Below are positions 18,818 through 25,563 of a stretch of DNA of 25,563 bases, in pieces. The stretch's first letter is position 1; each line of letters starts with the position of its first letter. A model generated the notes under the pieces. That model was not told the DNA's origin. It ran no database searches and saw nothing but the letters and a program-made list of their open reading frames with translations. Both the position numbers and the translations under genes were made by a program. Origin of the DNA: a virus; the IMG/VR virus record IMGVR_UViG_3300031758_000515, positions 1 to 25,563 of that record. One strand, given 5' to 3'.

Positions 18818-19498
18818 GTGAGTATAGCAAAAGCACAAATAAAGGAACTTCAGTCAAGCTTTTTACAAAGCTTAGGCGATACAGAGTTTGGGAAGGTCAA
18901 TCCTAATGACTTGCCTATATTGGAAAGAGTACTTGCAATCTATGGACAAGCCTTTAATACAAGGATTACCCAAATATTAGATGACGAAAAGATTACAAGT
19001 TCTGGTAAATTAGCAGAACCCGCAGAACCTATACTAACTAAATTTGGTAATGCTTACATTTTGAGTGTAGGTTACGAGCAAGGTAGCGAAGCCTCAAAGT
19101 ATTATGACTATGTCAATAAAGGGGTATTAGGTACAACAAATGAAAAGGCAGACGCTAAAACACCTTATAAATTTGATAAGGCAAATAAAGCAGTAAATAT
19201 TAGTGCTGTTAGAAAATGGTTAAGTTATAATAAACTTAAAACAGTAGCAGTTAAGAAGTACAGTAAGCTTGGAGTAGAAAGCAAAGCCATTGAAAGCAAA
19301 AAGTCTTTAGCCTTTGTTATAGCCAGGAGTATTCACAAAAAAGGTATTAAGTCCACGCACTACTTTGATAGGGCAATAGCACAAATATTTAATAAAGATT
19401 TTATAGCAGACATAGCACTTGCAATAGGTGGCGATGTCCAAATACAAATAAAGCAAACAATTAACGAGAGTAAGAATGGCAATAACAGTAACAAGTAG
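18818..19498 (+). CDS. Phage tail-region structural or assembly protein
   Basis: 226 residues with a GTG start at 18818; it is the only start that keeps the conserved N terminus SIAKAQIKELQSSFLQSLGD, and GTG is rare in this window. The middle (KFGNAYILSVGYEQGSEASK, YYDYVNKGV) and the C-terminal AFVIARSIHKKGIKSTHYFD recall small tail completion or neck proteins that often end with a 'KGI..T.YF..A' pattern. The function is inferred from position between the tail chaperone and the large tail genes. It overlaps the next gene by 23 nt. Confidence 0.6.
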   Translation: MSIAKAQIKELQSSFLQSLGDTEFGKVNPNDLPILERVLAIYGQAFNTRITQILDDEKITSSGKLAEPAEPILTKFGNAYILSVGYEQGSEASKYYDYVNKGVLGTTNEKADAKTPYKFDKANKAVNISAVRKWLSYNKLKTVAVKKYSKLGVESKAIESKKSLAFVIARSIHKKGIKSTHYFDRAIAQIFNKDFIADIALAIGGDVQIQIKQTINESKNGNNSNK

Positions 19499-20690
19499 CC
19501 CTGCACCATATTCGTCAATGCACGATAACCTGTGGTTCGTTTCAAGTTCTACTAATAGTGGAACTACAAACTTTAAGTTTGTGTACGATGTTTATATTAA
19601 CGGAAGCCAAGTAATTAGGTCTAAGGTATTCCCTGCGCCAAGTGCAGAAGGTAGCTACGGGGTGTTTAACGCATCTCCAATGGTTAGAAGTTTCGTAACT
19701 AATTACTTTGAACCTTCAGGTAATTCAATACTTGTAGCTTCAAACGATAAAATTAAAGTAGATTATGATATTAGAGTAGGAGAAGAAGTTAGTGGAACGA
19801 CTACTGCCAACTTAGCATCGGGTAGCTTTTCAGCTTACAACTTCGTACCGCCATTGTTTGCAGACGTATTCTTAACAAAGAACAAGACCCCGTTAGTGTT
19901 ATCGGACTATTACGATAACTTACTACTTGAGAACTTTACAGATGACTTTTTAACAGAGCGTGATACAGACGACATTACGCTTGAATACGGAGATAACTTT
20001 TACATTACGTTCTTACGCATAGCAACAGGTGGGTATTCTGCTTGGGTTGAAGTATTAGGAGAAGGCGATGTAGTTACGAATACAGTATCAGGTAACATAA
20101 CATTAAGCGGTCAGTTTAACTTGTTTAATTTACAAGCAGCGCACATAAACGATTGGGCTTCTGGAACTATTATAGACGAAGATACTTATGGCTATAACTT
20201 CTATTTGAAAAGAGGTGTAGCACAAACAAGGGTTATTAAGATAAGACATAAGTGCTATCCTAAGTACCAACAATTCAACCTTGAGTTCTTAAATAGGCTT
20301 GGCGGTTGGGACACTAAGAAGTTTGCTCTTGTTAATAGAAGGTCAAGCGAATATGAAAGAGCATCATACAGGCGCAGCGATTGGCAGCTTGTAGGTGGGC
20401 AAATGACAAACATTGATGGATATAACAGATATAACGAGACGACTTTCAACTATGCTATTCAGCATAAAGATAACTATAAGCTTACTTCTGATTGGGTTAG
20501 CGAACAAGATTATTCTTGGTTGGCTCAACTTGTATCGAGTCCTATTGTATATATGGAGGTTCTTGGTGCTTATTTCCCTGTTACAATAAAGACAACAAAT
20601 TATGAGTATAAGTTAGAAAGTGCAGATAAACTATTTAACTTTGAAATCGAAGTAGAAGTAGGTAAGTATTTAACAAGCCAATTTAGATAA
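19476..20690 (+). CDS. Tail / virion structural protein
   Basis: 404 residues, beta-rich, few cysteines. N terminus MAITVTSSPAPYSSMHDNLW then FKFVYDVYINGSQV and a proline-poor beta core; C-terminal half FLNRLGGWDTKKFALVNRRS, YNRYNETTFNYAIQHKDNYK and PVTIKTTNYEYKLESADKL. Proteins with this 'LNRLGGWD' region precede the DFS..NTSFSKTI protein in Bacteroidota phages and are virion components, probably of the tail tip or baseplate. No enzyme motif seen. TAATG overlap with the next gene. Confidence 0.7.
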   Translation: MAITVTSSPAPYSSMHDNLWFVSSSTNSGTTNFKFVYDVYINGSQVIRSKVFPAPSAEGSYGVFNASPMVRSFVTNYFEPSGNSILVASNDKIKVDYDIRVGEEVSGTTTANLASGSFSAYNFVPPLFADVFLTKNKTPLVLSDYYDNLLLENFTDDFLTERDTDDITLEYGDNFYITFLRIATGGYSAWVEVLGEGDVVTNTVSGNITLSGQFNLFNLQAAHINDWASGTIIDEDTYGYNFYLKRGVAQTRVIKIRHKCYPKYQQFNLEFLNRLGGWDTKKFALVNRRSSEYERASYRRSDWQLVGGQMTNIDGYNRYNETTFNYAIQHKDNYKLTSDWVSEQDYSWLAQLVSSPIVYMEVLGAYFPVTIKTTNYEYKLESADKLFNFEIEVEVGKYLTSQFR

Positions 20691-22741
20691 TGATTAGCAC
20701 AGAAATATACATCGAGGAACAGAAGATAGATTTATTACAAAATTTATCTACCGAGTTTACTTATGCTATTGATGACGTAAGCGACTTTGCAAGTCGTAAT
20801 ACTTCTTTTAGCAAGACGATAAACATACCAGGAACGGCAAACAACAACCTGATATTTGGTTACATCTTCGAACTTAACAACGCTAACAATACAGATAATG
20901 CCTTGCCAAACGTAGGGTATAACTACAACGTAACTAAACAAGCTAACTGCAAAATCTTTATTGATAAGGTGCAGATATTCAAAGGCACTTTACGAATTTT
21001 GGAAATACTTATAGACAAAGAAACTATCGAGTACCAATGTAGTGTAGTAGGAGAGCTTGGCGGGTTTATCAATCAGTTAGGGAATAAGCGTTTAGAAAAT
21101 TTAGATTTTAGCGCATACAACCATACTTATAGTGTAGCAAATATTAGTGGCAGTTGGGATAATCCTGGTGGCTCTGGATATTACTATCCGCTTATTGATT
21201 ACGGGAACGTTAGTACAGGTCAATTCGGAGTAGCTAAAAAGGACTTTCAGTACACAACTTTTAGACCTGCATTGTACGTTAAAGAGTATATAGAGAAAAT
21301 ATTTGAAGGTACAGATTACACATTTGACTGCCCGTTTTTTGATACTCCTTTATTTAAAAGGCTTATCATTCCGCACAACCAAACAAATATTACTGCACTA
21401 AATAATACGAGTTTAAGCGCAACCGCAGACGAGCGGAGAATGAATTTAACAAGCGATTCTTCTGTAAAATATACATTAGTAACTGCAGGTATCTTTACAC
21501 TTGATACCAATAAGGAAGTATTTACTTATGGTGGGGCAAGTATAACAACGAATATTCGACTAACATTAACTGGAACAGTTGTACTTTTTAATACTAACCA
21601 AGCTGACTATTCTGTAATATTAAGAAAAAACGGGGTACAAATAGGAACGCAAAGTTTCAATGCAAATGTTAGACCTTTTATGAGTTGTAATTTCACAGTT
21701 GAAGGTGTTACCTTTAATAACGGAGATACAATGGCAGTAGAGATATTAGGTACTTTTATGGTTATCGATATTGTTTACGGAGAGCTAAGTGTAACAACAA
21801 GCACACCAACGCAGGTTCAAATTAACTTAGGTGAGCAAATTAAAGTTAGTGAAACGATTCCTAAAGGTATATTCCAAAGAGATTTCTTTTTGAGTGTTGT
21901 TAAAATGTTTAATCTTTATGTTTATGAAAATAAGTTTAATGATAAGGAACTTGTTATTAGCCCGTATGTCGATTTCTATCCTACTACATCGGCTACCGCT
22001 TTAGATTGGACTAACAAGGTAGATAGAGCTAAGCCTATTAGTATTAAGCCAATGAGTGAAGTTAATGCTCGTTATTACGATTATAAGTTTAAACCAGACA
22101 ATGACTTTTATGGCGAAAACTATCGCAAGAAGTACACCGAAGGTTATGGCGATTTTATATACGATACAGAGTTTGACTATGTAAAAGAAACAGACAAGTT
22201 AGAAGTTATATTTGCTGCATCTGTATTGTATCAAGCAACAGGTCAAGACAAAGTATTCCCTGCTATTTATAAGAAGTCAAATAGCAATAGCGCAGAAGAT
22301 AGAATGGATAGTATTATACGCATAATGCAAACCAAGAAAATTACAAGCGTTAATAGTTGGAACATTATGAATACTACAACTGTGTTAGGTAGTTATACAA
22401 GCTATGGTTATGCAGGACACTTAGATAGTCCTATTAATTCAACAGTAGATATTAATTTCGGTGCGCCTAAAGAAGTACAATTTGCACCTGCTAATTTTAC
22501 TGAAAACAATTTATTTAGAGATTATCATAGTTCTTATATTTTAGAAATCACAAATAAAGATAGTAAGCTATTATCTTGCTTTGGACTTTTAGATATAGTA
22601 GACATATTTAATTTAGATTTTAGCAAGTATGTATATATAGACGGGGTATTGTTTAGGCTTAACAAAGTAGAGAACTTCAACCCGATGGAATACAATACAA
22701 CTAAACTTTCATTTCTTAAAGTAATAGAAACAAGATACTAA
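20690..22741 (+). CDS. Large tail structural protein, baseplate-like
   Basis: 683 residues. The N terminus YAIDDVSDFASRNTSFSKTI followed by PGTANNN is a hallmark of large tail proteins in Bacteroidota phages. It is beta-rich and has a hub-like N-terminal region (about 1-140), a central G/N/T-rich segment with YTLVTAGIFTLDTNKE, and a C-terminal half (EQIKVSETIPKGIFQRDFFL, MFNLYVYENKF) like baseplate hub domains. The order structural protein, large tail protein, tape measure is reversed with respect to siphophages such as lambda. Not an enzyme as far as seen. Confidence 0.72.
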   Translation: MISTEIYIEEQKIDLLQNLSTEFTYAIDDVSDFASRNTSFSKTINIPGTANNNLIFGYIFELNNANNTDNALPNVGYNYNVTKQANCKIFIDKVQIFKGTLRILEILIDKETIEYQCSVVGELGGFINQLGNKRLENLDFSAYNHTYSVANISGSWDNPGGSGYYYPLIDYGNVSTGQFGVAKKDFQYTTFRPALYVKEYIEKIFEGTDYTFDCPFFDTPLFKRLIIPHNQTNITALNNTSLSATADERRMNLTSDSSVKYTLVTAGIFTLDTNKEVFTYGGASITTNIRLTLTGTVVLFNTNQADYSVILRKNGVQIGTQSFNANVRPFMSCNFTVEGVTFNNGDTMAVEILGTFMVIDIVYGELSVTTSTPTQVQINLGEQIKVSETIPKGIFQRDFFLSVVKMFNLYVYENKFNDKELVISPYVDFYPTTSATALDWTNKVDRAKPISIKPMSEVNARYYDYKFKPDNDFYGENYRKKYTEGYGDFIYDTEFDYVKETDKLEVIFAASVLYQATGQDKVFPAIYKKSNSNSAEDRMDSIIRIMQTKKITSVNSWNIMNTTTVLGSYTSYGYAGHLDSPINSTVDINFGAPKEVQFAPANFTENNLFRDYHSSYILEITNKDSKLLSCFGLLDIVDIFNLDFSKYVYIDGVLFRLNKVENFNPMEYNTTKLSFLKVIETRY

Positions 22742-24657
22742 TGGCACAAGAGAACGTAGGTATAAATATAACAGTAGGCGGTAATCAAGACCAAGCCTTA
22801 GGCTCGTTAAAAGCGCAGTTAAGAGAAGCAACGGCAGAAGTAACAAAGCTATCTGAACAATTTGGTGCGAGTAGCAAGGAAGCCGTAGGGGCAGCAAAGA
22901 GGGCAGCAGAACTTAAAGATGCAATAGGAGATGCTAAAAGTTTAATTGATGCCTTCAATCCAGATGCTAAGTTTAAGGCTTTAACTGCTTCTCTTAGTGG
23001 TGTAGCAGGTGGCTTTAGTGCTTTGCAAGGTGCAGTAGGTTTATTCGGTAAAGAGAATGAGGACTTACAAAAAACCTTATTAAAAGTACAATCTGCTATG
23101 GCTTTATCTCAAGGCTTACAAGCAGTAGGGGAAAGTATCGATAGCTTTAAACAATTAGGTACAGTTATTAAAACGCAGGTTGTAGGTGCATTCTCTACTT
23201 TGCGTGGAGCGATTATTGCAACAGGTATCGGAGCACTTGCAGTTGTTTTAGGTTTAGTAGTAGCAAACTTTGACAAGGTTAAAAAGGCGGTGCTTGATAT
23301 GTTTCCTGGTCTTGGAAAGTTAGCATCTTTTATAGGAAATACTATTAATGCCTTTACTGATTTGATTGGTGTAACAAATGAAGCAACAAGGGCAGAAGCA
23401 GCAAGACAAGCAACATATACTAAAGCAGCAGCAGGAACGAAAATAGTTAATGAAGGTATTGATAGACAGATAAAACTATTACAAGCACAAGGTGCAGAGC
23501 AAAGTAAAATAGACGAACTTAGAAAGCAATCAGTACAAAATGAATTAAACGACCTTAAAAAAGCAGCAGACCAAAAAGGTATTTTATATGGCGACCAAGC
23601 TAAAAAGTATAAAGACCTTCAAAATGAATTAAAGATTATTGATGCTACTGCGCAAAAAACAAGACAAGAAGAACAGAAAAAAAGTGCAACTTCTGGTAAT
23701 AAATATGCAGAAGATAGGAAACAAAAAGAAAAGGCAGATGCTAAAGAAAGAGCTGATGCAGAAAAAGAAGCCTTACAAAAACTATCTGATTTAAGAAATG
23801 AATTATTCTTATCTACTTTTAAAGACGAAAACGAAAAGAAAAAAGCAGAGCTTAACCTTGCATTCATTAAAGAAAAAGACGAACTTTTAGCTAATACTAA
23901 GATTACCGAAGATACAAGAAATCAATTAATACTTGCAGCAAGGCTTAAATTAAATGCTGATTTAGATGCAATAGCAGCAGCAGAAAAAGAAAAGAAAGCA
24001 AAAGCAGATATTATAATGCTTGAAGAAGCAGAGGAGCAAATAGAAATAAATAATGAAAATGAATATGCTGTATTACAAGCTGACATAGCTAAAAAAAATA
24101 AGCTAAATGAAGATGCAAGAAACGCTGAATTACAAGCTGACATATCTTTACAAAATGCTAAATTTGAAGCAGCATCTGCAGGTCTGAACTTACTATCAAC
24201 TCTTGCAGGAGAAAATGAAAAGATTGCAAATGCAATATTTGTAATCGATAAGGCTATGGCTATTGCTAAAATTGTTGTAGATACTCAAAGAGAAATAGCG
24301 GGTTATTATGCAGCCAATGCAATATTTGGTGCAGCAGGTGTGGCAATAGCAACTAAACAAGCATTGGTTGCTAAGATAAGAGCAGGTATCGGTATTGCTT
24401 CGATTGCAGGTACAACTATTGCAAAGTTCAAAGGGGGTGGCGCAGCAGGTGGTCCACAAGCAGGTGGAGCAGCACCAAGCGTTTCAGCAGGAGCACCATT
24501 AGCACCACCACAACCACAAGCACAAACAACAACTTTAGATAGCCAATCTATTAACGCTATTGGTGCGCAAGTTCCTAAGGCTTATGTTGTAGAGAGCGAA
24601 TTAACTCGTACACAAAAGCGTATTGCTGAATTTAGAGAAAGGGCAAGATTCGGTTAA
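22741..24657 (+). CDS. Tape measure protein
   Basis: 638 residues. Long helical coiled-coil stretches (LGSLKAQLREATAEVTKLSE, KQSVQNELNDLKKAADQKG and the K/E/A-rich 310-480 region), a hydrophobic segment of 157-175 (AIIATGIGALAVVLGLVVA), and a G/A/P/Q-rich low-complexity region near 560-605 before a helical tail. This is the usual tape measure layout, which sets tail length and can help DNA entry. The size points to a moderately short tail compared with tape measures over 1000 residues. Starts on the TAATG of the previous stop. Confidence 0.88.
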   Translation: MAQENVGINITVGGNQDQALGSLKAQLREATAEVTKLSEQFGASSKEAVGAAKRAAELKDAIGDAKSLIDAFNPDAKFKALTASLSGVAGGFSALQGAVGLFGKENEDLQKTLLKVQSAMALSQGLQAVGESIDSFKQLGTVIKTQVVGAFSTLRGAIIATGIGALAVVLGLVVANFDKVKKAVLDMFPGLGKLASFIGNTINAFTDLIGVTNEATRAEAARQATYTKAAAGTKIVNEGIDRQIKLLQAQGAEQSKIDELRKQSVQNELNDLKKAADQKGILYGDQAKKYKDLQNELKIIDATAQKTRQEEQKKSATSGNKYAEDRKQKEKADAKERADAEKEALQKLSDLRNELFLSTFKDENEKKKAELNLAFIKEKDELLANTKITEDTRNQLILAARLKLNADLDAIAAAEKEKKAKADIIMLEEAEEQIEINNENEYAVLQADIAKKNKLNEDARNAELQADISLQNAKFEAASAGLNLLSTLAGENEKIANAIFVIDKAMAIAKIVVDTQREIAGYYAANAIFGAAGVAIATKQALVAKIRAGIGIASIAGTTIAKFKGGGAAGGPQAGGAAPSVSAGAPLAPPQPQAQTTTLDSQSINAIGAQVPKAYVVESELTRTQKRIAEFRERARFG

Positions 24658-24692
24658 ATGATAACAATTTAAAAAAATTAATATTTACGAGT

Positions 24693-25277
24693 ATGGACTT
24701 ACCTGTTTATTTATTAGACATTAGCGAGGATATGAATGACGATGCCGAAGTGGATTACGTGGCATTGGTAGACAAACCTGCTATTCAAAAGAATTGGAAT
24801 GCCTTTAAAAACCAACAACGCTTTGAAGTCGTTAGCGAAGATAAGCGCATTATTTCTGGACCTCTTATGCTTGCTGACGTACCTATCTTTCGCAGCGATG
24901 CTACTTACGGCGATTACTATGTGGTGTTCTCTAAGGATACTATTTTTAAGATTGCTCAAAAGTTCTTCAAAAGAGGCTACCAGTCAAATGTAAACTTGAT
25001 GCACTCACCTAATGCACAAGTAGAAGGTGTTACAATGTTTGAGAGCTTTATTACAGACGAGAGCAGAGGTATCTTACCAATGAAAGGGTTTGAAGATGCA
25101 CCCGACGGGTCTTGGTTCGGTAGCTTTAAAGTAGATAACGACGACGTTTGGAGGGATGTTAAAGAGGGTAAATTTAAAGGCTTTAGTGTAGAAGGCTTGT
25201 TTACTTACAAGACAAAACCTACCAAAGAACAAGAACTTATGAATGCAATAAAGGAAATATTGCAGAGGGTTAAATGA
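24693..25277 (+). CDS. Prohead protease, XkdF type (Peptidase_S78_2)
   Basis: 194 residues. DKRIISGPLMLADVPIFR, YYVVFSKDTIFKIAQKFF, VNLMHSP (His104) and FKGFSVEGLF (Ser165) are the family's landmarks, with His and Ser as likely catalytic residues. These enzymes process the scaffold and capsid in head maturation. It sits 35 nt after the tape measure gene and precedes a scaffold-like gene, so the head module begins here and runs off the right edge. N-terminal 30 residues are acidic and variable. Confidence 0.85.
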   Translation: MDLPVYLLDISEDMNDDAEVDYVALVDKPAIQKNWNAFKNQQRFEVVSEDKRIISGPLMLADVPIFRSDATYGDYYVVFSKDTIFKIAQKFFKRGYQSNVNLMHSPNAQVEGVTMFESFITDESRGILPMKGFEDAPDGSWFGSFKVDNDDVWRDVKEGKFKGFSVEGLFTYKTKPTKEQELMNAIKEILQRVK

Positions 25278-25313
25278 TAAACAAAATCTTTTATTAATAT
25301 TTAAACAAAAAGA

Positions 25314-25563
25314 ATGATGAACGCAAAAGATGCAATTATGCAAATTAGGGCTTTGTTCGAGGATATGCCACAAGTAGAAGCACCTGCTCCTGCTGAAGCA
25401 CCTATCGAAGAAGTACCTGTTACATTCGCAGAATATAGCCTTATGGATGGTACTAAGGTTATGATTAGCGAACTTGCTATCGGTGGCGAAGTTACATTGG
25501 CAGACGGAACTCCTGCTCCAATGGGCGAACACCAATTAGCAGACGGAACTCAAATTGAGTTAG
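25314..25563 (+). CDS. Scaffold-like head protein, 5' part
   Basis: The frame is open to the right edge; 83 codons are visible. MMNAKDAIMQIRALFEDMPQ is a helical start (a second ATG at 25317 is equally good), then an A/P/E-rich linker (APAPAEAPIEEVPV) and a beta repeat with MDGTKVMISELAIGGEVTL and APMGEHQLADGTQIEL. The 'GEH.LADGT.I' pattern is found downstream of XkdF-type proteases in Bacteroidota phages, probably a scaffold processed by the protease. Function by position; truncated. Confidence 0.7.
   Translation, partial: MMNAKDAIMQIRALFEDMPQVEAPAPAEAPIEEVPVTFAEYSLMDGTKVMISELAIGGEVTLADGTPAPMGEHQLADGTQIEL

Noticed and set aside
24196-24459. Open frame on the - strand within the tape measure gene
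   Set aside because: Its product is mostly C, S, T and Y, an artefact of the A/G-rich coding strand of the tape measure.
25074-25535. Open frame of 153 codons on the - strand
   Set aside because: It lies opposite the protease and scaffold-like genes, its product is rich in C, F, H and S as expected for antisense of such genes, and every clear gene here is on the + strand.
1-25563. tRNA or rRNA genes, integrase, repressor/Cro switch, DnaA box clusters
   Set aside because: No cloverleaf, rRNA segment, integrase motif or lysogeny switch was seen, and I found no cluster of TTATCCACA-like boxes; lifestyle cannot be decided from this window.

Overview
The window is a stretch of a double-stranded DNA tailed phage (or prophage). 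All credible genes lie on the + strand. Genes are mostly short and packed head to tail with TAATG, ATGA or longer overlaps. I infer a Bacteroidota host (Flavobacteriia or a related class). The reasons are the AT-rich sequence, the near absence of Shine-Dalgarno sequences, three or four promoters of the Bacteroidota type (TTG or TTTG near -33, TAnnTTTG near -7), and protein families typical of phages of that phylum. The portal and major capsid genes are not seen, and both ends are cut inside genes.

Layout. 2-1983: 3' end of a repeat-bearing tail fibre gene, two small accessory genes and a small membrane protein. 1980-4018: lysis region with a lipoprotein that also has a C-terminal membrane anchor (unimolecular spanin-like), a TM/coiled-coil protein, a second lipoprotein overlapped by an exported gene, a GH24 lysozyme and a two-TM holin candidate. 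4018-5361: DEDDy exonuclease with a zinc ribbon, a small conserved phage protein and a GNAT acetyltransferase, closed by a terminator-like hairpin. 5362-5508: control region with palindromes and a promoter. 5509-7644: early genes, including an ERF-type annealing protein, an HTH_39 protein and a free-standing DnaA domain IV. 7625-7758: promoter, structured RNA and terminator. 7759-10310: HNH nuclease, Lin1244/DUF4373-type initiator with candidate iterons inside the gene, a putative helicase loader, a VRR-NUC nuclease and a sigma-like HTH protein. 10307-13291: small and membrane proteins, then an LpxA-like acyltransferase and two glycosyltransferases. 13371-16383: HNH gene, NUMOD4 homing endonuclease, small basic protein, terminase small and large subunits. 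16384-17994: repeat plus promoter and a run of very small genes. 17991-24657: tail assembly chaperone with a T9 frameshift site, tail structural proteins and tape measure. 24693-25563: XkdF-type prohead protease and the start of a scaffold-like gene.

How it fits together. The promoters at about 5458, 7625 and 16443 divide the strand into early recombination/replication, an RNA-led replication segment, and late tail/head transcription. Lysis genes follow the tail fibre. The most unusual element is the roughly 95-nt RNA at 7661-7753. The loop of its 5' hairpin is perfectly complementary over 8 nt to the loop of its own terminator hairpin, which predicts a kissing-loop structure directly upstream of the replication genes. 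Also notable are the 11-bp tandem repeats inside the initiator gene (candidate origin), the -1 frameshift in the tail chaperone, a three-gene surface-sugar cassette, and two paralogous sigma/HTH proteins encoded downstream of different promoters.
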